DNA from: Anabaena sp. 4-3 | GTDB taxonomy: Bacteria; Cyanobacteriota; Cyanobacteriia; Cyanobacteriales; Nostocaceae | Direction of reading: 5' to 3' | Assembly (NCBI RefSeq): GCF_001597745.1 | Contig: NZ_LUHJ01000026.1 | Location: 275,013 to 324,538, forward strand | DNA length: 49,526 nt | Shown: piece by piece, positions 16,260-24,487 of the stretch | How positions within the stretch are numbered: position 1 is the first letter of the stretch | How the letters are laid out: each line of letters opens with the position of its first letter | The notes under the pieces: model-generated | Database searches by the model: none | What the model saw: only the letters and a program-made list of their open reading frames with translations | What the model was told of the DNA's origin: nothing | Position numbers and translations under genes: made by a program

Positions 16260-17030
16260 ATGAAAAACCTAATTTTGACCACCTCCGTATTTTTAACTAC
16301 TATTAGTCTGACAGCCACTGCTCAAGCCGCTAACCCCGAACATCTCCGACAGTTATTGTCTACAAAACAATGTCAAAATTGTGACTTAACTGGCGCAGGT
16401 TTAGTCATGGCTGACTTATCAGGAGCGAATTTAAGCGGCGCAAACCTGGCAGGTGCTAATTTAAGTCGCGCCAACTTAAGCGGTGCTGATTTGCGGGGAG
16501 CTAACTTAGGTGGTGCGGGTTTATTTGGTGCAAACTTGAGCAATGCTAAACTAGGCGGTGCAAATCTCGCTAGTGCTGACTTGAGAAGTAGTTATCTCGC
16601 AAATACAGAATTTACTGGTGCTTATTTAGAAGGGACAAACTTTCAAGGTGCGCTAGGTATCCCGTTACAAATTGCCACAGCAGAACAGTTTTATGCTTGG
16701 GGTGTCGCGGAAGCACAAAAAGGCAATCAAAAGCAAGCTATCGATTATTTTAATCAGGCGATCGCCTCTCAACCAGAATACGCAGGTGCATACTTAGCCC
16801 GTGGTATTGCTAAATTTCAAATATTTGACCGTCAAGGCGCATTCCAAGATGCACAAACGGCGGAAAAACTGTTTACCACTCAGCAAAACGCCACCGGAAC
16901 ACAAACCGCCCAAGCTTTTATCAAAGAACTGCAAACCCCCTACACAGAAAAAATCAGCGCAGGTAAACCTAGTTTCTTTGACTTTGTAGGTAGTCTCGGT
17001 TCGGTGTTACTGCAATTTCTGCCTTTTTAA
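16260..17030 (+). CDS. Exported pentapeptide-repeat protein with TPR-like tail
   Basis: This 256-residue protein begins with a signal peptide (LILTTSVFLTTISLTATAQA, cleavage near residue 23). A short CxxC (KQCQNCDLTG) comes next, a pairing often seen just before pentapeptide repeats. Residues ~44-130 are pentapeptide repeats of the A(D/N)LxG form (e.g. ADLSGANLSGANLAGANLS), which fold as a right-handed beta-helix. Residues ~140-200 resemble tetratricopeptide helices (AEAQKGNQKQAIDYFNQAIA, EYAGAYLARGIAKFQIFDR). It is probably periplasmic or lumenal; such proteins are scaffolds with no known catalysis. The TAA stop lies inside a 70-base repeat that recurs after tenA. Confidence 0.85.
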   Translation: MKNLILTTSVFLTTISLTATAQAANPEHLRQLLSTKQCQNCDLTGAGLVMADLSGANLSGANLAGANLSRANLSGADLRGANLGGAGLFGANLSNAKLGGANLASADLRSSYLANTEFTGAYLEGTNFQGALGIPLQIATAEQFYAWGVAEAQKGNQKQAIDYFNQAIASQPEYAGAYLARGIAKFQIFDRQGAFQDAQTAEKLFTTQQNATGTQTAQAFIKELQTPYTEKISAGKPSFFDFVGSLGSVLLQFLPF

Positions 17031-17095
17031 ACGCGGAGGGGCGCGGAGGTAACGCGGAGGAACGCGGAGAGGATGAGGGAAGGGAGGGAAGGGAG
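17024..17095 (+). repeat. ACGCGGAGG repeat, left copy flanking tenA
   Basis: TTTTTAAACGCGGAGG followed by GCGCGGAGGTAACGCGGAGG and GAGGATGAGGGA is matched almost base for base by 17754-17822. The two copies flank the tenA gene as direct repeats. Confidence 0.85.
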
Positions 17096-17103
17096 GAAGA
17101 AAG

Positions 17104-17134
17104 ACTAATGACTAATGACTAATGACTAATGACT
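17104..17134 (+). repeat. STRR heptanucleotide array (ACTAATG) supplying the tenA start
   Basis: Four heptamers of ACTAATG run into the coding region. The last copy contributes the ATG used by tenA. Confidence 0.85.
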
Positions 17135-17752
17135 CTATCTACTGACTTGTGGACAGCAAACCAAGACTTGGCCGCAGCTTGCTTAAAGCATCCTTTTGTG
17201 CAAGGCATTGGTAACGGTACTCTAGAACAGAGCAAATTTGCTTATTATGTAGGACAAGATGCTTTTTTCCTAGAAGCCTTTGCTCGCGCCTATAGTGTTG
17301 CTGCGGCTAAAGCTCCTGACTGGGCAGGTTTCACCACTTTTCACGCTTTAGCTGGGGGAGTTTTACAAGAATTGCGACTGCATGAAAGCTATGCGGCTCA
17401 GTGGGGGGTGAATTTAAAGTCTGTAGAACCGGGAATGGCTACCCGTCGTTACACTGATTTTTTATTAGCTACTGCTTGGGGTGGGGATGTCGGTTTAACT
17501 GCGGCGGCGATGTCTCCCTGTATGCGTCTGTATGCTTTTTTGGGGGAACAGTTAGCTAGTCATGGCATTCCTGAGCATCAATATGCTGACTGGATTCGTA
17601 CTTATAGTAGTGCTGATTTTTTGCCGTTGACACAGCAATTAGATTCTTTGGTGGAGAATTACGCTACAGTTACAGCGTCAATTTATTCTACTTATCGTTA
17701 TGCGATGTCATGCGAACTGGAATTTTTTCAGGCTGCATGGATGGTTGTTTGA
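17129..17752 (+). CDS. tenA: TenA family protein (thiaminase II / aminopyrimidine aminohydrolase)
   Basis: TenA enzymes hydrolyse 4-amino-5-aminomethyl-2-methylpyrimidine to the hydroxymethyl form, salvaging thiamine breakdown products in the cytoplasm. The 207-residue length and all-helical sequence fit. The stretch FVQGIGNGTLEQSKFAYYVGQDAFFLEAFARAY (residues ~25-57) is the family signature. Cys131 (AAMSPCMRLYAFLGE) aligns with the catalytic Cys of the TenA_C type, and a conserved Glu is near the C-terminus (CELEFFQAAW). The start ATG is the last unit of a heptamer array. Upstream units give ATGs in shifted frames that hit stops at once. No good Shine-Dalgarno site is at normal distance. The gene sits between two nearly identical ~70-base repeats. 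No other thiamine gene is in the window. Confidence 0.9.
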   Translation: MTLSTDLWTANQDLAAACLKHPFVQGIGNGTLEQSKFAYYVGQDAFFLEAFARAYSVAAAKAPDWAGFTTFHALAGGVLQELRLHESYAAQWGVNLKSVEPGMATRRYTDFLLATAWGGDVGLTAAAMSPCMRLYAFLGEQLASHGIPEHQYADWIRTYSSADFLPLTQQLDSLVENYATVTASIYSTYRYAMSCELEFFQAAWMVV

Positions 17753-17753
17753 A

Positions 17754-17822
17754 TTTTTTAAACGCGGAGGAGCGCGGAGGTAAACGCGGAGGAACGCGGA
17801 GAGGATGAGGGAGGGGAGGGAA
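17754..17822 (+). repeat. ACGCGGAGG repeat, right copy flanking tenA
   Basis: This is the direct-repeat partner of 17024-17095, starting just after the tenA stop, with small differences only (one A inserted, a few substitutions). Confidence 0.85.
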
Positions 17823-17828
17823 GCTCTT

Positions 17829-17974
17829 AAGGGCAGGTTTTTAATAAAGTAATGAGTGAGGACTGTAAGGTTCACGAAATAATCAGAATTTCATCCACCC
17901 GTACACCCTTACACCCCTACACCCCTACACCCTAAAACCAGTATTTTTGGGCGCAGTGTAAAAAACCTGCCCTT
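17829..17974 (+). mobile_element. MITE-like element with 14-bp perfect terminal inverted repeats
   Basis: AAGGGCAGGTTTTT at 17829-17842 is the exact inverse of AAAAACCTGCCCTT at 17961-17974. The interior has no coding sequence and includes short ACACCCCT tandem units. It lies between tenA and ilvD. A minus-strand open frame over this region is not credible. Confidence 0.55.
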
Positions 17975-18101
17975 GAAAGGGGGAGGGAAGGGAGGCAGAA
18001 AAATTTTTACCCAGTCCCTTCCAGTCCCTAATCCCCCATAAGCGTGAGAAAATTTGATATACAATCGCAACACAAGCGGTTACGGTACGGAAGGAAAAAC
18101 G

Positions 18102-19793
18102 ATGTCGGATAATTTTAGAAGTAAGGTTGTCACTCAAGGGGTGCAGCGATCGCCAAATCGCGCTATGCTTCGTGCGGTGGGTTTTCAAGATGAAGACTTT
18201 ACCAAAGCAATTGTCGGTATTTCTAATGCTTACAGCACTATCACCCCTTGTAATATGGGGATTAATAAGTTAGCACTTAGAGCTGAAGCTGGTATTAGAC
18301 AGGCTGGTGCGATGCCGCAAATGTTCGGCACAATTACTATTAGTGACGGTATTTCAATGGGAACTGAGGGGATGAAATACTCCCTGGTGTCACGCGAAGT
18401 TATTGCTGACTCTATTGAAACCGCTTGTAATGGTCAAAGTATGGATGGTGTGATTGCCATCGGTGGCTGTGATAAAAATATGCCAGGGGCAATGATTGCT
18501 ATGGCGCGGATGAATATCCCTGCTATCTTTGTCTATGGTGGTACGATTAAACCTGGACATTACAACGGTAAAGACTTAACTGTTGTGAGTTCTTTTGAAG
18601 CTGTGGGTGAATACAGTGCCGGTAAGATTGACGATGATGAACTGTTAGCTGTTGAACGTCAAGCTTGTCCTGGTGCTGGTTCTTGTGGTGGGATGTACAC
18701 CGCCAATACCATGTCCTCAGCTTTTGAAGCTATGGGGATGAGTTTACCTTATTCTTCCACTATGTCGGCGGAAGATGATGAGAAAGCTGATAGTACCGAA
18801 GAATCAGGTAAGGTATTAGTAGAAGCCATTCGCAAGCAACTTTTACCCCGACAAATTATCACCCGTAAATCTATAGAAAATGCTATTTCTGTGATTATGG
18901 CGGTGGGTGGTTCTACCAATGCAGTATTACATTTTTTGGCGATCGCTCGCGCTGCTGGTGTAGAATTAAATCTAGATGACTTTGAAACTATCCGTGGTCG
19001 TGTCCCCGTTTTGTGTGATTTGAAACCAAGCGGTCGTTATGTCGCCACAGATTTACATCGAGTTGGTGGTATTCCCCAAGTCATGAAAATGTTGCTGGTG
19101 CATGGTTTACTCCACGGTGACTGTATCACTATCACCGGGAAAACCATCGCCGAAGTCTTAGCAGACATACCCGACGAACCACCCGCTAACCAAGATGTGA
19201 TTCGTCCTTGGCATAACCCCATGTATCCCCAAGGTCATTTAGCCATCCTCAAGGGTAATCTGGCATCAGAAGGGGCAGTAGCAAAAATTACAGGCGTGAA
19301 AAAGCCCAGCATTACCGGGCCAGCACGGGTATTTGATTCTGAGGAAGAATCTTTAGATGCCATCCTCGCCGGGAAAATTAAAGCTGGTGATGTAATTATC
19401 ATCCGCTACGAAGGCCCCAAAGGCGGCCCCGGTATGCGGGAAATGTTAGCCCCCACCTCAGCAATTATCGGTGCTGGTTTAGGCGACGCTGTAGGTTTAA
19501 TTACTGATGGGCGTTTCTCAGGCGGTACTTACGGGATGGTAGTCGGACACGTTGCACCAGAAGCAGCCGTTGGCGGTAATATTGCCCTAGTCGAAGAAGG
19601 TGATAGCATTACCATTGATGCACATTCCCGCCTCTTGCAAATTAACGTTTCTGATGAAGAATTAGCCCGTCGTCGCGCTAACTGGAAACCCCGTCCACCC
19701 CGTTACACCAAAGGTATCTTAGGCAAATACGCTAAATTGGTAGCTTCTAGCAGCGTCGGTGCAGTCACGGATTTAGACTTATTTAATGAATAG
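18102..19793 (+). CDS. ilvD: Dihydroxy-acid dehydratase
   Basis: The enzyme dehydrates 2,3-dihydroxy-isovalerate (or methylvalerate) to the 2-oxo acid, the third common step of branched-chain amino acid synthesis, and needs an iron-sulphur cluster. I start at the ATG at 18102 (563 residues) because GGAAGGA lies just upstream and the family starts at about MSDNFRSK; a TTG at 18054 would add 16 unrelated residues. The cluster and active-site cysteines are visible: Cys123 in [10 protein letters not shown] and Cys195 in [12 protein letters not shown], with Cys189 next to it. The C-terminal motif [19 protein letters not shown] is intact. It is monocistronic, followed by a terminator, and 14 kb from ilvB. 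Confidence 0.97.
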   Translation: MSDNFRSKVVTQGVQRSPNRAMLRAVGFQDEDFTKAIVGISNAYSTITPCNMGINKLALRAEAGIRQAGAMPQMFGTITISDGISMGTEGMKYSLVSREVIADSIETACNGQSMDGVIAIGGCDKNMPGAMIAMARMNIPAIFVYGGTIKPGHYNGKDLTVVSSFEAVGEYSAGKIDDDELLAVERQACPGAGSCGGMYTANTMSSAFEAMGMSLPYSSTMSAEDDEKADSTEESGKVLVEAIRKQLLPRQIITRKSIENAISVIMAVGGSTNAVLHFLAIARAAGVELNLDDFETIRGRVPVLCDLKPSGRYVATDLHRVGGIPQVMKMLLVHGLLHGDCITITGKTIAEVLADIPDEPPANQDVIRPWHNPMYPQGHLAILKGNLASEGAVAKITGVKKPSITGPARVFDSEEESLDAILAGKIKAGDVIIIRYEGPKGGPGMREMLAPTSAIIGAGLGDAVGLITDGRFSGGTYGMVVGHVAPEAAVGGNIALVEEGDSITIDAHSRLLQINVSDEELARRRANWKPRPPRYTKGILGKYAKLVASSSVGAVTDLDLFNE

Positions 19794-19808
19794 TCAATAA
19801 TTCTTGAC

Positions 19809-19877
19809 TAAAAGATGAGCCGTGTCTTTGGTAACACCTGAAAATAGAGTTTTCCAAGTCTCGGACTCATCTTTTTT
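19809..19877 (+). terminator. Terminator of ilvD
   Basis: AAAAGATGAG (19810-19819) pairs with CTCATCTTTT (19866-19875), and the second arm merges into a T-run. Smaller pairings in the loop include GTGTC-TTTG-GTAACAC. Confidence 0.65.
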
Positions 19878-19881
19878 TGTC

Positions 19882-20004
19882 AGGACTTACGCAACTGCCA
19901 TATTAGTAGGGTGCGTCAGATATCAAACATAAATTTATTGACAACATTTAACCAGTCTGACGCACCCTACAAGACATATTGAATGTCACACTTACGTAAG
20001 TCCT
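19882..20004 (+). mobile_element. MITE-like palindromic element
   Basis: Outer inverted repeats AGGACTTACG (19882-19891) and CGTAAGTCCT (19995-20004) enclose a second perfect 15-bp pair, GTAGGGTGCGTCAGA (19906-19920) and TCTGACGCACCCTAC (19956-19970). The element has no coding capacity. It sits between ilvD and the P450 gene. Confidence 0.65.
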
Positions 20005-20032
20005 AATTATGTACTTTCAAATCACTTGATAG

Positions 20033-21346
20033 ATGAAAAACAATCAAATTCCTCCCGGAAGTTTTGGTTTACCAATATTAGGTGAATCGGTTTCATTTCT
20101 GTTTGACTATAAATTTATTGAAAAGCGATATCATCGCTATGGCGATATTTTTAAAACTCATCTTTTTGGCAGACCTACTGTGGTGATGGCTGGGCCAAAA
20201 GCTGTAGAATTTGTGCTTTCTAGCCATATTGAGCATTTTTCTTGGCGTGAAGGATGGCCGGAAAACTTTAAAATCTTGCTGGGCGAATCATTATTTTTAC
20301 AAGATGGTGAAGAACACCGCAGAAATCGCCGTTTAATGATGCCAGCTTTGCATGGGCCAGCCTTAGCTAATTATGTGTCTACAATGGCAGATATTACACA
20401 AAACTATCTCAAAAAATGGGAAAAAAAACAAGAATTTACTTGGTTTGATGAATATAAACAATTAACATTTGATATTGCTAGTCAATTATTATTGGGTACT
20501 AAACCTGGTGCAGAATGTGTCCGTCTGAGTCAGTTATTTAACACACTGAGCAATGGACTATTTGCTATTAATCTTTTACCCTTACCATTTACCAAATTTA
20601 ACAAAGCTCTAGCCGCACGTAATCAGATTTTAGAGCATTTAACGCAGGTAGTCAGGGAACGTCAGCAAAAACCTACAAAAGATGCTTTGAGTTTATTAGT
20701 ACAAGCTCAAGATGAAGATGGTAACAGTTTACGTGAGAAAGAATTAATCGCCCAAGCTGTGCTTTTATTGTTTGCAGGACATGAAACTACAACTTCGATG
20801 TTGACTTGGTTATGTGTAGAATTAGCCCGTCATCCAGAAGTTATGCAACGCGCTAGAGAGGAACAATTACAGCTTGCTAGTCAAGGTGAATTAAGCTTAG
20901 AACAGTTAGGAAAAATGCCCTATTTAGAGCAAATTTTATTAGAAATTGAAAGATTACATCAACCTGTAGGGGGCGGTTTTCGTGGTGTAATTAAAGACTT
21001 TGAATTTAATGGGTTTCATGTACCTGCTGGTTGGCAACTCTTGTACTCAATTTTGATGACTCACAACCTAGAAGAAATTTACCCAGAACCAGAACGTTTT
21101 GATCCAGAACGTTTCAGTCCCCAGCGTCAAGAACATAAACAGTATCCTTTTAGTTTAATTGGTTTTGGGGGCGGGCCACGCATTTGTATTGGTCTAGCTT
21201 TTGCCAAAATGGAAATGAAAATTGTTGCAGCCCATCTTTTACGCAGTTATGATTGGGAAATCTTGCCTAATCAAAGTTTAGATACAGCGCGAATTCCCAC
21301 AAATCGCCCTAAAGATGGGTTGCGGGTTCGGTTTCAGCCTTTGTAA
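20033..21346 (+). CDS. Cytochrome P450, CYP120-like
   Basis: This is a complete 437-residue soluble P450. The I-helix oxygen-binding motif is AGHETT (residues 248-253), the ExxR motif is EIER near residue 306, and the haem loop is FGGGPRICIG with axial Cys385. The proline-rich N-terminus (PPGSFGLPILGESVSFLF) matches the microsomal-like class with no membrane anchor. Overall it resembles CYP120 proteins, whose Synechocystis member hydroxylates retinoic acid; a retinoid or apocarotenoid substrate is therefore possible but inferred. The electron donor would be a separate ferredoxin and reductase, not encoded here. It precedes the 21376 gene by 29 bases, so the two may be co-transcribed. Confidence 0.92.
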   Translation: MKNNQIPPGSFGLPILGESVSFLFDYKFIEKRYHRYGDIFKTHLFGRPTVVMAGPKAVEFVLSSHIEHFSWREGWPENFKILLGESLFLQDGEEHRRNRRLMMPALHGPALANYVSTMADITQNYLKKWEKKQEFTWFDEYKQLTFDIASQLLLGTKPGAECVRLSQLFNTLSNGLFAINLLPLPFTKFNKALAARNQILEHLTQVVRERQQKPTKDALSLLVQAQDEDGNSLREKELIAQAVLLLFAGHETTTSMLTWLCVELARHPEVMQRAREEQLQLASQGELSLEQLGKMPYLEQILLEIERLHQPVGGGFRGVIKDFEFNGFHVPAGWQLLYSILMTHNLEEIYPEPERFDPERFSPQRQEHKQYPFSLIGFGGGPRICIGLAFAKMEMKIVAAHLLRSYDWEILPNQSLDTARIPTNRPKDGLRVRFQPL

Positions 21347-21375
21347 AATATGAAAAACTTCCCATAGACACCAAT

Positions 21376-22044
21376 ATGTCCACAGAAGTATTGCAAAGTT
21401 GGCAAACAGTTGTCAACTCTGCACAGCAATTCGGGGAATCTTTACAAGAAACTGCCACAAAAACTATTGATCATGCTAAAGGTTATGTAGACCAAAATTT
21501 GCAAGTGGCTGATCAATTTAAGGCGACAACATCCACAGCTATTCAAACAGCAATATCAGCTTCTATTCATGACTGGCTAGTACAACACCCAGGATTTTTA
21601 AGGCTAGTACAAATTCTAGCTTGGGGAACTAATCACCCAATTATTAGTTTAATAATTTTGCTGTTTGGGCTAACACTCATCTGGAGCATAATTAAAGCAA
21701 TTATGCGCTTGATTGAGACTGCTAGTTGGTCAATTCTGCAAGTACCATTAAAATTAATTGTCGCTTTCATTAAAGTTAGTTTTCTATCTTTAAGCAAACT
21801 CGGCATTTTTGCTTTTAAAAACTTTACTCATAACCAGACAATAGATAACACACCTGATTTATTATCTCCTAATTATCAAACATTTACCCCAGATAAACAG
21901 CAGAGACTCGCAGAAATTTCACGTCGTTTAGACGAAATTCAGCAAGAACAAAAAGAACTGTTACAAGAAGCCGCTAGTTTAATTGCTGATGATAAAATAA
22001 ATATCAAAATCGCAGAAGTCAATTTAACCAGTAGTCAAACTTAA
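21376..22044 (+). CDS. Unknown protein with membrane helices and coiled coil
   Basis: I do not recognise this 222-residue protein. The first ~65 residues are hydrophilic and helical (QQFGESLQETATKTIDHAKG). Two hydrophobic segments follow, about 91-115 (HPIISLIILLFGLTLIWSIIKAI) and 120-145 (SWSILQVPLKLIVAFIKVSF). The C-terminus (~165-205) is a charged coiled coil (RLAEISRRLDEIQQEQKELLQEAA). It is probably an inner- or thylakoid-membrane protein. It follows the P450 by 29 bases on the same strand, so a link to that enzyme, for example as a membrane partner, is possible but unproven. Confidence 0.7.
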   Translation: MSTEVLQSWQTVVNSAQQFGESLQETATKTIDHAKGYVDQNLQVADQFKATTSTAIQTAISASIHDWLVQHPGFLRLVQILAWGTNHPIISLIILLFGLTLIWSIIKAIMRLIETASWSILQVPLKLIVAFIKVSFLSLSKLGIFAFKNFTHNQTIDNTPDLLSPNYQTFTPDKQQRLAEISRRLDEIQQEQKELLQEAASLIADDKINIKIAEVNLTSSQT

Positions 22045-22097
22045 GCGATAATAATTTTAATGCGGTGTCGTACTTTCGTCAAAATATAGTTTTTGTG

Positions 22098-22146
22098 GTG
22101 TGGGCATCTTGCCCGCACTGGACGGGCTAGAAGCCCATCCCACAAG
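22098..22146 (+). repeat. Inverted repeat, GGGCATCTTGCCCG family
   Basis: TGTGGGCATCTTGCCCGCAC pairs imperfectly with GGGCTAGAAGCCCATCCCACA. Located between converging genes, it could form a shared terminator. It is related to the copy at 4852-4914. Confidence 0.7.
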
Positions 22147-22152
22147 AGAGTT

Positions 22153-23295
22153 TTAATTAGGTGATAATTGGGTAATTATCTCATCTTGATTACCTGTTAA
22201 ATATTGAGCAAATCTCTGTGCTAACGGTGGTACAAAAACTAGAGGGTTGCTAAATCCAGAGAAAATATGCACCCCTGGAAATCCTGGGATGCTACCAATC
22301 AAAGGGAGACTATTACTACTAAATGCTACTAAACAATGATGCCATGTTCCCGGCAAGTTACCTAACGCTGGTAAAACTTTCTTAATACTTTGTCTTAACC
22401 AATATTCACTTTCTTGTGCATTGACTTGAGCATCAGCATCTGTGAGAATACGACTGATTTGACCCAGGCGTAAACTACCATCGAGAAATTGAACTGCACC
22501 TACATCTAATATCGGTGATACTGGTTGATGATTGGGTTGATTCCACAACTGCTCATCTTGAGTTGATGCAGATTCTAATTTAAATCTTTGCAGATTCGCT
22601 GGCATAATTAAGCTGCGTAGCTGTAAATCAATGGGTGCAGTGGCGATAATTTCTGCATGGGTAAAATACAGCTTGATGGGAATACCTGCGGCTTTTAGCA
22701 ACTGTCGGCTTAGTCCACCAGCACATACTACCACATTCGCGCTGTGATAAGTTCCGTTAGTTGTGTTTACGCCATTTGCTAAGATTTGCACGACTTCGGC
22801 TATTTCTATCTTGCCACCACTACGTATAAAGGCTTGAATATAGGCTTGTGCGGTTTTTTCTGGATGAATATGTCCATGTTTGACAGTTAAAGCACCGGCG
22901 ATCGCCTCTCGATTTAACTGTGGTTCTAATTCACAAGCTTCTGATATACTCAGTAAACGCGGAGGTACTGCACAGTGAGCATATAATTTCGCGGTTGCTT
23001 GTGGGTTACTGTCTGCGCTGATGGTGAGTAATAAGTCTAATTCTCGTAACTCAATATCCGCGTCTAATTCTGAAGACAAAACTTGATAACGCGCGATCGC
23101 TTCCTGGCATAATTGACGAGTAAGTGGTGTAGTTCCAGACCAATAAGCCAGTCCACCATAACTGTAACGGGTAGCATTTTCTGGTATTGCGTCTTTTTCT
23201 AATAACAATACGTTAAAGCCTGTTTTGACTAATTCATAAGCAAGTGCAGCACCCGTAATACCACTACCAATTACAATCAAGTCATAGGTTTTCAT
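22153..23295 (-). CDS. FAD-dependent oxidoreductase, DAO family
   Basis: This 380-residue protein starts with the dinucleotide-binding motif DLIVIGSGITGAALAYELVKTGFNVLLLEKD (residues 5-35), where GSGITG is the GxGxxG loop and Glu33 would bind the ribose. The DAO-family pattern continues with NATRYSYGGLAYW near residue 40 and the C-terminal FAD contact (SSNSLPLIGSIPGFPGVHIFSGFSNPLVF, ~330-360). Relatives oxidise amines: D-amino acids, glycine, sarcosine or tRNA-linked groups. The substrate is unknown. The ATG follows immediately after the stop of the 2OG oxygenase gene (TAA-ATG with no gap), so the pair must be translated together and probably works in one pathway. Confidence 0.87.
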   Translation of the reverse strand: MKTYDLIVIGSGITGAALAYELVKTGFNVLLLEKDAIPENATRYSYGGLAYWSGTTPLTRQLCQEAIARYQVLSSELDADIELRELDLLLTISADSNPQATAKLYAHCAVPPRLLSISEACELEPQLNREAIAGALTVKHGHIHPEKTAQAYIQAFIRSGGKIEIAEVVQILANGVNTTNGTYHSANVVVCAGGLSRQLLKAAGIPIKLYFTHAEIIATAPIDLQLRSLIMPANLQRFKLESASTQDEQLWNQPNHQPVSPILDVGAVQFLDGSLRLGQISRILTDADAQVNAQESEYWLRQSIKKVLPALGNLPGTWHHCLVAFSSNSLPLIGSIPGFPGVHIFSGFSNPLVFVPPLAQRFAQYLTGNQDEIITQLSPN

Positions 23296-24204
23296 TTAGT
23301 ATGTTGCTTGTAGACGACTTAAGAGATATTCTCCCGCAAGGATGGGAGGATAAATTGCTGGTTGTTGTTTTGTGCAAGTTTCCAAACAAGTAATTTCTGT
23401 GTCATCATTTGGATGACAGAAAAACGCTAGAGAATAACGCGACTGTTTGATTCTTTCATCATTGGGAATCATGACTCTATGCTTAGTTGAACAAAATACA
23501 TGATTTGTCCATCGCTGCATTAAATCACCCGTATTTACTAACACTGTACCAGGTATTACGGGTGCTGCAATCCATTCTCCCTGAGTTGTCTGCACTTCTA
23601 ACCCGCCGATGTTATCTTGAAATAATAAAGTAATACTCCCATAATCGGAATGTTCCCCAGCACGCACTTGTCCCGCTTGGGGTGATGTTTGCAATGGTGG
23701 ATAATGTAGCAGTCGCAATGTATGATGATGTTGATTGTGTCTGGTGGTGAAAAAGTCTGCTGGTAATTTTAAGGCTAAAGCAAAAGCTTGGAGTACAGTA
23801 TTCGCTAATTCTGTACAAGCTTGATAAAATGCAAGAATTACCGGATTTTGTGCTGGTGAAACAGAAGATAACCCAGGTTTAAATAATTCTTGATTGTTGA
23901 TATTAAACGCTTCTTTTAAATCTCCTGGTTGTTCAGGGTTAAGGCGTTCTCTTTCTACACCAACATAACCTATATTACTAAATTCATCACTCCAGGCTAA
24001 CTGTTGCTTGATAGCTAAAGGTGAGTTAAAGAAAGATTGACTCAGTGAGAAAACTTCTTTTAATAAGTCTGGAGAAATTCCGGTATTTTGTAAATACATG
24101 AAACCAATTTCATGACAAGCTTGATAAATTTGTTTAACTACGGTTTGCTGGTTGGCTGTATGATTATGTTTAAACTCTGCTAAATCAATTAGTGGAATTA
24201 TCAT
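23296..24204 (-). CDS. 2-oxoglutarate/Fe(II)-dependent oxygenase (isopenicillin N synthase-like)
   Basis: This 302-residue protein has both parts of the IPNS/2OG-oxygenase family. The N-terminal DIOX_N-like domain reads IPLIDLAEFKHNHTANQ with IYQACHEIGFMYLQNTGI. The C-terminal jelly roll carries the iron triad: His and Asp in GEHSDYGSITLLFQD (about residue 185) and the distal His in FCSTKHRVMIP (near 242). The 2OG-binding Arg follows in QSRYSLAFFCHPN, the usual R-x-S. Plant and bacterial relatives hydroxylate or cyclise small molecules. It is the first gene of a two-gene unit with the FAD oxidase; its stop touches the partner's start. Confidence 0.9.
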   Translation of the reverse strand: MIIPLIDLAEFKHNHTANQQTVVKQIYQACHEIGFMYLQNTGISPDLLKEVFSLSQSFFNSPLAIKQQLAWSDEFSNIGYVGVERERLNPEQPGDLKEAFNINNQELFKPGLSSVSPAQNPVILAFYQACTELANTVLQAFALALKLPADFFTTRHNQHHHTLRLLHYPPLQTSPQAGQVRAGEHSDYGSITLLFQDNIGGLEVQTTQGEWIAAPVIPGTVLVNTGDLMQRWTNHVFCSTKHRVMIPNDERIKQSRYSLAFFCHPNDDTEITCLETCTKQQPAIYPPILAGEYLLSRLQATY

Positions 24205-24241
24205 ACTTTTAATCAGTAAGTCGGTGGGAATAAATATAATT

Positions 24242-24356
24242 ATGTTAAGTAATGTAAACTTATGGAAATCGCTTTCGTAGTAAGGACTTTAGTCCTTAAA
24301 TAAGGACTGAAGTCCTTACTACAAACTTTAATTATTTACACTGTGTTACTTAACAT
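24242..24356 (+). mobile_element. MITE-like element, family B, complete copy
   Basis: Terminal inverted repeats ATGTTAAGTAA (24242-24252) and TTACTTAACAT (24346-24356) enclose 93 bases that contain two GGACT-WW-AGTCC type palindromes (24282-24299 and 24302-24319). A truncated copy is at 12243-12305. Confidence 0.7.
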
Positions 24357-24420
24357 TGCTTTTAAACCTATGATTATTCGCCGTGAAATACAATGGAATC
24401 GGAGGGTTCAGAGGAAGAAA

Positions 24421-24487
24421 AACTAATGACTAATGACTAATAACTAATGACTAATGACTAATAACTAATGACCAATGACTATTAACT
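24421..24487 (+). repeat. STRR heptanucleotide array (CTAATGA / CTAATAA)
   Basis: About nine heptamers lie downstream of the HD phosphohydrolase gene and overlap its last codons, so its final residues are encoded by the repeat. Confidence 0.85.

Noticed and set aside
18054-18101. Earlier TTG start for ilvD
   Set aside because: It would add 16 residues unlike any dihydroxy-acid dehydratase and ignores the good GGAAGGA site before the ATG at 18102.
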